The notes under the pieces are model-generated. The model had not been told where the DNA came from. It was given only the letters and a program-made list of their open reading frames with translations, and searched no databases. DNA of 64,000 nt, taken from contig JAGYVD010000008.1 of NCBI GenBank assembly GCA_021209875.1, positions 310,001 to 374,000 on the forward strand. Reading direction: 5' to 3'. How positions within the stretch are numbered: the first letter of the stretch is position 1; each line of letters starts with the position of its first letter. The stretch comes from Rosellinia necatrix. Taxonomy: Eukaryota > Ascomycota > Sordariomycetes > Xylariales > Xylariaceae. A program made the position numbers and the translations under genes. Of the stretch, positions 10,712-22,163 are shown in pieces.

Positions 10712-13700
10712 GGTTATAAGCCTGGACTTGCTTATGTATATTATTTATTTAGCTTTTATTTTTAAACTTAGCTAAATTATTTAATTTTTTAACGTAAAAG
10801 ATTTAAAACTAGAACTGTTTATATAAAAAATTAACGTTTAAAAATAAACTAAAAAAAACGTTAAATTATAAATATAATATATTATTTTGCTTAAAAACAA
10901 TATTAATTATAAAATCTATTAAATTATTAATTTAAAGTTTATTAATGCTTATAAAATATAAAACTTATTAAAACTAGACTATTAGTAATTATTAGCTATA
11001 ATTTTAAGCGTTTAGCTTTAAATAATATAAAGCTATTAAAAAGTTTTTATTTTATTTACTAATTATTAAATTTAGCAAACTTTATTATTTTTAAATATAA
11101 AATTATAAAAAAATAAATAAATGCTTACAAAGCTTTTAAAACTTTGCCCTAAGCAAAATAATAATAAAGCGCATAGCTATAAAATGCATTAATATAATAA
11201 CTATTTAGCCGTATAAAATTATAAACGTTTTTTATTAAAAAAATATAAGCATTAATACTAAAAAAAAAAAGCCAGCAAAAATAATAACAACTATATAAAA
11301 CGGGTTAAAATATAAAAAAACAAGCAGATTAAAAAATACGCGGCTGTATAAATACGTTTTAAAATTAATATTTAAAACTATTTTATAAATAAAATTAAAT
11401 ATAAAATAATATTTTAAATTTAAAATATTATTTATATGGTTTTATTTGTTTAATAAAATAACGTAAGCTTAAAAAGCAGGAGCAGAACTATATTAAAGCT
11501 TGCAGAAAAATTTTAAACTATTTATAATTATATAATTATTTTAAATATTAACTATATAATTTATAAACTTATGTTTTTTAATAAATTTCTGTCTGTTTTA
11601 AGCCTAGACTATATTTTTTTTTTTTTTTAAATAAAACTATTAAATTGTTTTTAAAAAAAACTTAACCGGTATAATAATTAAAAAAGCTGCTATATTTAAT
11701 AACGCTGTTTAAAAAACCTGAACTAAAAAATTGTTATTAAAATTAACAAAAAACTTTAATATTATATTAGTTGTAGTTATAAACTATAAAAATTGAAGAA
11801 AAAAAAACATATAGCGGCTAAATATAATAAGTTATATTTAAAACTAGCATTAAAAAAAAACTTTTATGTCTAAAAAGCAACTTAATAAAAATAAAACAAA
11901 AAAAAGTACTAAAAAAATAAAAACTTTAATAATAGCTTTTATATAAAATAAATAAATATTTTTTTTTCTGCTGCTTAGCTTAATTAAAATTAATAATATA
12001 ATTTTAATTTTATTATATTTAGCCCTGCAGAAAACTTTTTTATAAAAATTCTTAAATTAAACTATTTAACAGCTAAATTTAACGCTAATATATTAAAGTT
12101 ACGCGTTTTATAAATATAACTTTTTAATAACGTTTTAAATAACTTGCGGGTTATTAATATATTAAAACAATTTTTGCTAGCTAATATTATTACATAAATT
12201 GCTTAAAACTTTATAAAACAATTTAATAATGTTATTATTTTTAATTTAAGCTGCAGTTAATATATGTTTTATAAATAAAACAGCTTTATTAATTTAAAAC
12301 GTTATAATAAGCTAACAATAATAAAAATCAGAAGCAAAATAATTATATTTAAGCAAATAAAAAATTACGTTATTATTACTTTTATAAACAGCAAAAAAAA
12401 TATAGAATATTTTTATAAAGCGGTATATTATTCTAAAGCAGAGGTTAATTTAATTTTTATATTTTAATTATTTAAAAAAAAATACAGAATTTTTGTTTTA
12501 TTAAAATAAAACATTTAAAGCTAAAAATAAAAAAATGTTTTTTTTAACGCGCAGATAAACAGCAGTTTATATTTAGTTAACACGCCAAGCTTTAGTATTA
12601 ATATATCCGGTTTAAACATCGGGCTTTATATTTATTTTATTTTTAACCTTAAAATATAAGTCTAGCATAACTAATTTAAATATATTAATAATTAAAAACT
12701 TTTAATATTAATAAACTTTATAATAAAAATACTATTTTTTAAAAATACTACTTATATAAAACCTGTATTAAAAAACAAATAAAAAAAAAACTGTATAAAA
12801 AAACCTTAGCTAAAAAAACTTATAAATTTAAATTTATTTATATTAATTTTATTAAAATATTAATAAAACAAAGTTATATTATAAAATATAACAGATTTAT
12901 TTAATAAATAATTATAATTAATAATTATATTTAAAAACTTAGACTTTTTTATAAAATTTTTGTTTAAGTTTACCAGGATTATTTAAGCTTTTTTTAATTA
13001 ATATAAATAACTAAAACAACGCTGTTATATTATTATATTAAATTAAAAGTTAAATTTTATAAATAATATGTTTAAACTTATATATTAAAACAGAAGTATT
13101 CTTTTAATTTTTTTTATTATAAATTAGCATTAATAAAATAATATTATAAAACGGGCTATAAAAGTTATTAAAAAAATTGTCCGCAGATTATTTATAAATA
13201 TTACAGCTAGCAGAATAAGTTTAAAATATTAGCTTGTATTAGTTAAAACTGCGGTATATTTAAAAACTTATAGTTTAGCTTAAAAATAAAAAATAAAATT
13301 TTATATAAAATATAATATAATATTAAATTAGACTTAATATATTTACGCGTTATTCAGTCGGATAGTTATTATTTATTAAAAAAAAACTGTTAATATTTAA
13401 TAAAAAAATTAAAAAATATAAAATGTTAAACTATTAAAAGAACAGCGCTATAAACTATATAATACTATTTTTTTTAATAAAATAATATAAATTAATAACG
13501 TTGTTTTTAAAAAATAATATATATATTTATTATTAAAAAACTAGCTAGTGCTACTATAAAAGCCCAGCTAGTTGTTAAAGCTATTATAATTGTTCTACAG
13601 CTTAAAACGTTAAAATCAAAAAAAAAAAGTTTTTAGCTAAAAAACCGAAAAACTATAAAATATATTTTTAGCAGGACTTTATAAAAAAAATATACTATTT

Positions 13701-16254
13701 AAAACTATTAAAAATAAACAATAAAAACAGACTTTTAAAACTATTTTATAAAACTTTTTTTAGTATTTTAGTTATTATATTTTAAAAAATACCAGTTATT
13801 TTATTTAAAATAATACTGCTTTTATTATTAAAACTATAGTTTTTTTTAAATTAAAAAACTTATAGTTTAATTATTAGCTATTTTAAAAGCGGCATAAAAA
13901 CTAAAAATATTAAAAATATTTAAAAGTTTATTATAATTGTTGCTTTAAAAGTTCTGCAGAGTTATTCTAACTTTTGCTTTTTAACAGGCCTACCTGGCTA
14001 ATATTAAATATTAGCTGCTAACGGCTTTATAAAACTTTTTATTAATATTTTTAAGCTAATAGTATTATTAGTTAATATAATATTTATATTATTTTTTAAA
14101 AGATTATTAAACTAAAATTGTTAGTTTAAATAAAAAAAAGTTAATTAATTTAATTAATAGAAAATAATAAATAGTAAATATAAGTTTTTATAAATAAATA
14201 AGTTTATAAGCTAAAAAAACCTAATAAAAAATTATTTAATATAAAATATAATAAATAGTTTAAAGCTTTAAATAAATAAAAAGCTAGATTATAATAAAAC
14301 TTTTATATTAATAATAAAACTAATAAGTTATATGATAGTTTTTATTATTGCTGCAGTTTTAAACTTCAAATTTAAACAAATAAATATTAAAACAGCGTTT
14401 TTATATAAATTAACAAATAAAAAATTTACGTTAAATAATTATTAAAATTTAATAACAGCTTTAGTTATATATATTGTTTAAATAAAATATTTTATAAATT
14501 AAAATAATTTTTAAAATTTAATATAATATTTTTTCTGCGTTTTTAAAAACGAAGCTTTATATTACTAAATATAAATATTAAAATATTTACTAAAAGCTAT
14601 TTATATATAGCAATATATATAAACAATTTATTAATAGCTAAACTTTTAACATTAAAAATTAATAAATTTAAACAAGCGTTAAATAAACGTTTTAAAATAA
14701 TAAACTTAAGCCTGTGTTTATATTATTTAAAAATAATAATTAAAAAAACCGTTTTAACTAGATAATTTATTTAAAATAAAATATTTATCTTTAAAAAATA
14801 TTAAAAGATTTTTATATATAAAAATGTATTTTAAACGTTATCTTTATAAAAATAAAACTCTTTAAACTTTTATTTATAAATTTTATTACGTTTAATAAAA
14901 ATAAAACTTAATATATAAAATTATCGGCTTGTGAATATATATTATATTTAAAATAAAACTAAATCTTATTTTTTTTAATAAGCAGTAGTGCTATTAATTA
15001 AAACTTTAACCAACAAGCCATTATATTTTTATTATTTTATAAAATAAAATATATTAATTAAACGCAGGCTATTAAAAAAGCTATTTAGTTGCAACTATTA
15101 TTAAAAAATGAAATATTAATAATAAAATTAAAATAATTATTATTTATAGCAATAATTAAAAACTATAATATTAATTAATAACTTATTATATTATATTAAT
15201 ATTAAATATATAACTATTTAATTAAAATTTGTTTATAAATAATAAGCTGCTAAAAATATTAATTTATAGTTTATATTAATAATAAAATAAATAGTTAATA
15301 AATTTATTAAAGCACTGCTAAAAAATAAACTTTTTGGTTTTTATAAAGCTGTAAGCGTAAAATAAATAAAAGCTATATTATTAATAAAACTAAAGCTTAA
15401 CTCTGTTATATAATTAAGCGGCATTAATACTGCAAGAATTTTTTTAATAAAAATATTTTATAATTTATTTTAATCTAAACTGCTTAATTAAAAGTTTTAA
15501 ACATTTATAACTAATTTTATTTAATTTTTTATTATTTTTTATTTTATAAACTGTTTTAAAGCTTTTAAATTATTAATAAAATAAAAAGTTATAACATTTA
15601 TTAATATTAATTTGTTTAATATCTTAAAAAACTATTTTTAATATAAAAATAACAAATAATTAACTAGCTTTAATGTTTAGCTAGTTTTATAATCCTGCTA
15701 TAGCTGCAAACATATTAAAAATATTATAAACAAAAAATATATTTTAAAATAAACAAAAAGCTGTTTTAAACTATTTATAATAAAAATCGGCCGTTTTAAA
15801 ATTTAATATAATTTAAACTAAACATATGTTAATTAAAACTTTTATTTAATATATATAATATTTTATATTAAAAACTAAATATAATTAAAAACCTACTTTT
15901 TTAAAAAAAACTAACTTTTGTTTATGAAACTATATATAACTAGCATATTAATAATTTATTTAAAAATATATTAGCACATATTTTAAATTTTTTTTTTTTT
16001 ATAAAAAGTTTTTATAAGTTAAACTATAACTAAAAACATTATAACTAAATATTAAAATAATATTATAAAATATAAAAATATTAAAAACAAAAAAAAAAAA
16101 GTTAACAATATTAATTAAATAAAAATCACGTATATTATATATATAAAACTTTAGTTTAAACTTAATATAAAACTTTAAAATAACTTTTTAAAACTTTAAA
16201 ATAACTTTTTAAAACTTTTTATAAAAAATATAAACGGTCTAAAATAAATAAAAA

Positions 16255-16392
16255 TATTGAATATATATAAGTTATTCTATACCTCCAGATATATATTCTA
16301 TTAAATATCCTAGGTCTTTTAACTTATTTTTATAACTAATTTTACACTTTCAATATATTTTTAACTATTATTATAATCTACTTCTTTTAACA
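16255..16392 (+). repeat. 3' LTR of the copia-like element (138 bp)
   Basis: The same 138-bp unit as 10574–10711; its first bases are degraded to TATTGAAT. Differences from the 5' LTR are nearly all transitions of RIP type. The outer (right) end is the better preserved part here. Confidence 0.85.
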
Positions 16393-17499
16393 AAAATAAA
16401 AATAGTATCTTGCAAGGCTGAATATAGCGATTAATAATCAATACTAGATATAATAGAATCTCTTTAAACTTACAAATAAGATTCCGATCTGCGGTGATGT
16501 GATGTAAGTTCTTATAAAGCAGTATTAGACGCACAACAGCAGTTATTACGCAGCTATTGACGATCAGCTCCTCCCCCTGAACATTAAGGAATAGAAGAGC
16601 TCACAACAACCCTAACCAAAATATTCCAAGGAGCTGCCATTTTTGCTTTCGATTCATATGTAAACGGAAGATAAGAGGCACGGGAAAACACAACACAAGA
16701 ACGTCTAGTGCGATACTGGAGCCAACTTGTGCTAAGCCTAATGCTGTAGAATCAAATCGCCGGCGGGCGTTAACTATCAACTCGAGCGAGATTGGATCTA
16801 TCTGAAACAACTCAAGCTAGCGACGAGACTCAGGCGTTAATATCCCTTTATAACATCTCTAGAAGGTGCATGCTAAGATAGAGACTCACAGTAGCAAACA
16901 GAACACCCCAAACTGAAACCACAGCTTTGGCTATCCAGATGCATATCGCAAACTTTCTTATCGCGAATATTTGTTTGTAGAAGAGTAATATCGCGATCTT
17001 CACTGATGATAAGGGTATCTGGACCAAAATAGTGCCCAGTAGTATGAACTATTGATAATAATAAGATCATTAGCGACCAAATTGTCTATGGATTCCTTCA
17101 CGCTCGCAGGGGGGTTCCAAAGGGTCTCACAAACCTGCAGAGAAAGCTTTTCTCCCGTTTCCAGATCAACGTTGTAATAATTGATGCCTGTCCCGGCATA
17201 CACCCATACAAGAATACTGAGGGCGAGACAGGATATCTTAAAGATGTAGTGGTCTCATGATTAGCTCTATTGCTTTTGTAATAGCACTTGGGACATCATG
17301 TGCCATGGAAACTTACCCAAGAGAGGCCGAGCCAAAGATCTTCAGCAATAATATGAGAGTGTGGGTGGAGTCGCTTCGCTCGGAATCGGAGGAAGAGCGC
17401 AAGAGCAGAAAGAAGAGGGAAGATGACGGTGACTACTATCAAGCCGGTGGTGATTGCTGATGGGGACCTTTCACTTTCTCGAGCCTTGTAATGCACCAT
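16393..17499 (-). pseudogene. SAT4/PTH11-type membrane protein, exons 1–6 (5' part), split by a transposon
   Basis: Minus-strand gene with start ATG at 17497–17499. Exons: 17317–17499, 17135–17236, 16890–17048, 16605–16816, 16474–16553 and 16393–16417, the last continuing at 10568. All introns fit GT–AG. Exon 3 (159 nt) and exon 5 (80 nt) have the same lengths as in the paralogue at 22164–23662, and all intron positions and phases agree. Hydrophobic segments alternate with short basic loops, for example Ile-Leu-Leu-Phe-Tyr-Lys in exon 3 and Ala-Leu-Gly-Leu-Ala-Gln-Val-Gly in exon 4, as in the seven-helix fungal SAT4 family. These proteins sit in membranes; their ligands are mostly unknown. 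A transcript from here would now run into the RIPed element, so the gene is presumed dead. Confidence 0.85.
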
Positions 17500-18163
17500 A
17501 TTAATACTGTATTTTGGCGGGGTAAGTCTTGGTATATAAGCGAGCAAGTGCGTTTTGACACAGTTAATACTTGGTATTGCACTTAGATAGAACAACATAT
17601 ATTCTTTTAGACTGTAGACACAAAAAATGAAATCGTGTGACATCTGGGATATGTAGTCAAGTGCGGTACGTCAGGCTCACTGGGAGGACTAGGTTAAAGG
17701 ACTGGTTGATGACCCTGATTGATCCGCTGAAAGCCGAACCCCCAAAAGTTCCGGCGTTGGGGGCCAACTCAGTGGGTGGAGTAGATAGGTTGATGTAGGT
17801 GTCATGTAGTCGTACTGTGTTTGTTGGTCGAATTGTATGGGACCCCCTGTCATCCTGGCATGCTTCTATCATTAAGTACTCCTCCAGAAGAGGATCTTTC
17901 TTTCGAGACTGTATGTCATGTTAAAATAGCCAGCAGCCTGCCTCCGCACATCCGCTTAAGCACACAGTTCAGCAAATTTTCTTTCATGTCTTACATTAAA
18001 CGCTGCTAAGTAAGATATAATATATTTGGGACACGAGTTCTCCCCTCATTCCACTTGTTATCAAAAATACTCCTTATGAAGTAAACCACACTGCAACCTC
18101 GTTTACAGACCCATCTTCCTTCTCCGCTTCAACGCTTCAACGCTCGCCAACATTCGAAGCACC
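17500..18163. promoter_or_regulatory. Divergent intergenic region between the SAT4 pseudogene and the methyltransferase
   Basis: 664 bp separate two divergent starts, 17499 on minus and 18164 on plus. A pyrimidine-rich stretch (about 18115–18150) precedes the methyltransferase ATG, a common fungal transcription-start context. A TATATAAGC-like word lies near 17531. I cannot assign binding sites, and I see no convincing ORF inside. Confidence 0.35.
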
Positions 18164-19183
18164 ATGGCTTCAAAGACCGACTATGTTTTCACTCGAGACT
18201 TTCTCGATAATAACCGGTACGTTGATGAATTGTTGTCATATCCCGAAAGACCAACCCAGCTGACCACAGGTTCGTACCATGAAAGCATCAACTTGATGCA
18301 TTTCCTCTGGACCAAGCTGTTCGGATTCGCTATCCACCCCAAGATACCTATTAAAGCTGCCAACCTCCGCGTAGCAGATGTTGGGACTGGCACTGGGTGA
18401 GTCTTTGACGCATTACACTCCTTAAAAATAACGAGCATAATAAACCCGATTTAACTCATCTACGGGCTCAGAATCTGGCTTCTTGACGTCCAAGCGTCTC
18501 TCAAAGAGGCGAAACTAGACGGATTTGATATTTCGTTTGATGCAGCACCGCCAAGCGAGACACTGCCATCCGACGTCACGTTTCGTCACTGGGACGTGAG
18601 AGAAGATGTCCCAGAAGACCTGAAAGGCGTTTATGATATCATCAATGTGCGCTTCTTTGCGTTCGTGCTTCTCAACGATGATATTCCTCGCGTAGTAGCA
18701 AAGCTATTTACTTTACTCAGTATGTTGCAATACCTCATACACACAACTAGCTTTATTTAGCGAGTGCTCACCTTCCCCGGTATAGAACCAGGCGGTTATA
18801 TACAATGGGGAGAGCCCGATCTAGAAAGCCTGCGCTTTGATACAACGAAGCCGGAAGTTAAGACAGACAATCTCCGCGAGCTCTTCAGTCTCTTATCTGT
18901 CCAGGATCCCCGACTCAAGCCAACATGGGTCAATCACCTCGACGAGATCTTCACCGATAGTGGGTTTGTGGAAGTTGAAAGGGCGACTAGAGATGCACCG
19001 CCTTCTTTGGCCTTCGTCTTCCATGAAGCTGGCCTCATGATCCACGAGCAGATTGCCCGGAAGACAAAGAACGAGCACATGGCTCGTGAACTGAAGCGCC
19101 TTCTCCCGGCTGCCGTGGAGGAGACTAGACAAGGCGCTTATATCACTTCGTTGAGATATCTAGTCGTTGGGAAGAAAGCTTGA
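18164..19183 (+). CDS. SAM-dependent methyltransferase (UMTA/LaeA-like fold)
   Basis: Class I methyltransferase that would transfer a methyl group from S-adenosylmethionine to an unknown small molecule or protein. Three exons: 18164–18396, 18472–18719 and 18765–19183, giving 299 residues. The SAM motif I (VADVGTGTG then IWLLDV) spans intron 1. A post-I region with FRHWDVREDVP and an YDIINVRFF segment follow, and EPGGYIQWGEPD is the usual motif III region. Intron 2 would be only 45 bp, with acceptor at 18763–18764; this is the choice that keeps the frame. The length fits fungal secondary-metabolite methyltransferases of this type. It lies head-to-head with the broken SAT4 gene and tail-to-tail with the P450 pseudogene. 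No lesions seen. The substrate cannot be inferred. Confidence 0.85.
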
Positions 19184-19565
19184 GTCTTCAACTGTTGTAG
19201 ACTCGCATGTTTTGTGTTGGCGAGCCGGTTGATGCTAGATATGCGATATAGACTAAGTGATCGCAACGCGTCGTTGGGAGAGACAATTGGAAAGAATAGT
19301 CATTGCGGCCAATTACCTACGAGTCCACACAACTTGCGTATCTAGGTAACTAAATATGGTAGCTGTCGGAAAGGGGCTCATACTTCACCGTTTTCTTTTT
19401 CTTCTTTTTCAAGTATGCTATTTGTTGTGGTGCTACCTAGATATAGTTGGCTACGTCACATACTGCCCGTAGTGCAGCTGTAAAAATAAGAGGTTGATTA
19501 ATTATCTCATCTCACGAAAGTGAAGTCTATGAATAACCGTGACATACAAAGTTGAAAGACAAATT
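19184..19565. other. Convergent intergenic region
   Basis: This lies between the methyltransferase stop and the P450 stop. It contains pyrimidine tracts near 19390–19410 and no supported gene. It presumably carries both polyadenylation regions. Confidence 0.4.
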
Positions 19566-21301
19566 CTAAGAGAATTCGAACTCAACACTATCTGCCCTCT
19601 TTCTAGCAAGCATCTGGTTATCAGGATGGAAAAAAAGAAACTCATGAACGGCATTGGGTTTCAGGACCTTGCCGTTAACGAATGCGAAATCCCACCCGTT
19701 GATAATCTGAACCAGAAGTATCTTGGCAGACATATCCGCTACGAGGCGGCCGGGACAGGCCCAGCGGCCCGAACCCCACGCGAGAATATCCGAATCGACG
19801 GTACGGAACGGCCGAGCCCGATGCTGCTCTATATTCTCTTCGGTACAGAATCGAAGGCCTTGGTACTCGTGCGGATTCTCAAAGATGGTGGGATCTAGGG
19901 CGCGCGAAGGCCCCGACATAGTTATGAATTGGCCCTTCTGCAGCTTAGCCCCGGCTATAGTGCATTCCTGCTGCACAACTCGGCTATAGACGATAAGTGT
20001 GCCGGGGGCTAGTCTAGCAGTTTCCTTCATAGCGGAATCTAGCTTCTCCAGCTCGGACACTGCCGCCAGACTCCATACGCCCCCTATGCTTTTGCTCTTG
20101 GAGAGAATCTCCTCTCGGACGGCATGGAGAACATCTGGGTGTGCCACTAGGTCCGTCAGTGCGCGACATACGAAGTTGGCAATACTGTATGTCGACCCGG
20201 CAGCTACGGAGCCACAGAGAGTTGTTAATACGTCGGGGTCTCGCTCTAGGGCAGTCCGACCATCTTTCACCATCCACGAGACGAGGTTCGGATCAACATC
20301 TTGGGCTTCCCCAGTTGCGTAAAGCTCAGCCTGGCTTCTCACGGCCGGTTTGACGAAGTCTCCTAGTTCCCGCCAATTGGATTCCATCCTCCATTTGGAT
20401 GGGAGCAACCAGACCAACAGTGGTTGAAGGACTGCTGGACAAGTGCGCATCACGAAGGCAGTCCGAAACACTAGAGTTCGACAGAAGATTAGCCTGGGTT
20501 TGTACCTAGTAGCAGCGTATGGGAGAGAATTACCATTGCTTGTTAACTCGTGAGTCAATTCCACCAGTCTAGAATTCTCAGCCATCTTGGCGCCAAACAG
20601 GGCCAACGCAATGCCCTCGCTGAAGCACCGTACCGTAGCGGGAAGCGGCTTGAAGGAAACCCACTCGTCGCTTGAAGTAAACTCACGCGAGATGGCAGAC
20701 GAAATACGAGTGGCGGTAGGCGCAAATAATTCGGGCAGCGCGGGACTGATCCGCCCCAGCAGCATACGAACGTGATAGCTGGTCTTTTCTACTACTCTCT
20801 CATGCCTGTGAGATCCCCTAAAAGCGTGAACGCATGTGACTGTCTGCTGTTGAGCGTGTCGGCGCTCATGCGATTCATCTCGGGGATCAGGGATGTCGGA
20901 AGCACGACGAGATCTTTATCTCCTCGTGCTAGTATATACGGACGCCCATCGGCCTTGTCAGCTTATGGTAGTTAGCTATCGCCCAAAGAAAGATGTGATC
21001 CAAAGAGATGGTAGCCAGATGTAGGCTGCTGTCTATTTTGAACACCTACCTTCTCATCGGCAGCTGCAAGAATCTCTCGTGCCCAAATACACCAACGAAT
21101 TCTTGCAAATAGCGAAGGCTCGAAGGGAAAGAGCCTGTTGGCAGTCAGCATGGCCCCCTTGGAGCGCGGCCCCCACATGAAATATGCTGCCATCCAAGTC
21201 ACGATCGCAAGGGCCAACGAGTACTTGGCGGTATTCGAAACAACATCTTCACTGATAGCACCCCGGCTAAACTTCGCTGTGGTGTTTAGAATGGAATCCA
21301 T
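19566..21301 (-). pseudogene. Cytochrome P450 (copy 1), frameshifted
   Basis: Minus-strand P450 in three exons: 21050–21301, 20534–20953 and 19566–20470. Intron 2 (20471–20533) is 63 bp, so it stays in frame if unspliced. An N-terminal membrane anchor lies near residues 30–45. The K-helix Glu-Thr-Ala-Arg (ExxR), a conserved RPFRTVD stretch and the haem-cysteine loop WGSGRWACPGR are present. Exon 2 is 420 nt, whereas the same exon is 418 nt in both other P450s here. The two extra bases fall in a GAGAGA run (plus-strand 20795–20800), after which the frame hits TAG TAG; the remainder is open in another frame. Unless this is a sequencing error, the enzyme is dead. It is clearly closest to the P450 at 44308–46070. 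Reaction unknown. Confidence 0.8.
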
Positions 21302-22163
21302 ACTGCGTAGCAAACTCAAACAATTAGCAAATATGTCTTTCTTGCAAGGAGTTCGCTAGAATGTGATTTCGATATTGGTTATTGTTCGTCCGCGTATTTG
21401 GTATTATGTCCTTGCGTATAATACATCGATACCTTCCTATTAACTTCCTATCTAAGTAACCAGTAAACATTAATATGTATATGCAATTATCTAATTATAA
21501 AGCCCCCTTTCTAATGACTGAACATGTTCGGTCCAACTTCAGCCTAGCTGTAACACCGGTTCATCGACCCATCCTTCCAATGCAACAGCAGGCCTGGGGC
21601 ACAGTCGAGAGAGATAAATGAGCTGAAAATGATACTATTTCCTAGGAAGCTGTTCAGATTGGCTGCCGACCCTGATGTACTTACATGTACTTACTAGTAT
21701 GCCTTGAATAGGCGGGCACAAGGGAGCTTGGCCTCGGAGCCGAAGTGTTACATGGTGTTGGGGGAATGCTGCATTGCATTTTTCTCTAAGGCTGGCTCAT
21801 GCGTACGCAACCCCGCTCCGGCTGGAGGGAATCGATCACCTTCTAGGTGCACTTCTCAGCATAACTTGTGGCGTTTCATTTTGGAGACAACCCATGCTTT
21901 GGCTCTACTCACACATCCATCATCCCCCCTATACACGGAGCCTCACGGTCTATTATTCGTCGATCCGTTTTGGGTCCAAGGGTCTATTCCTTGGTATCTG
22001 CCCCGAATGGTTACCGGGATCACCAACACGTGGATATAACAATCCCTTAAAAGTCAAATCCAATCATATCCACTTTCTCACATCAAATTACCCAGACCCA
22101 TGTTCAACCCTTTCACCACCACTTCACTCTCTTCTCCAACATAGGATCTCCAACATAGGACTC
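21302..22163. promoter_or_regulatory. Divergent intergenic region between P450 copy 1 and the SAT4 gene
   Basis: 862 bp separate divergent starts at 21301 (minus) and 22164 (plus). Several plus-strand reading frames cross 21704–22050 but show no family resemblance, and I treat them as non-coding. No clear operator was recognised. Confidence 0.35.

Larger units (their letters stand above)
10574..16392 (+). mobile_element. RIPed copia-like LTR retrotransposon inserted in a SAT4 gene; TSD AAAAT
   Basis: The element is 5,819 bp with two 138-bp direct repeats at its ends and perfect 5-bp duplications AAAAT outside them (10569–10573 and 16393–16397). Directly after the left LTR comes GGTTATAAGCCTGGAC, which resembles the initiator-Met tRNA half-molecule primer site of copia (GGTTATGGGCC) after G-to-A change. 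That suggests a Ty1/copia type read on the + strand. The interior is about as AT-rich as the other blocks and encodes nothing readable, so no pol domain can be checked. It lies between the two halves of a minus-strand SAT4-type gene. Confidence 0.85.
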
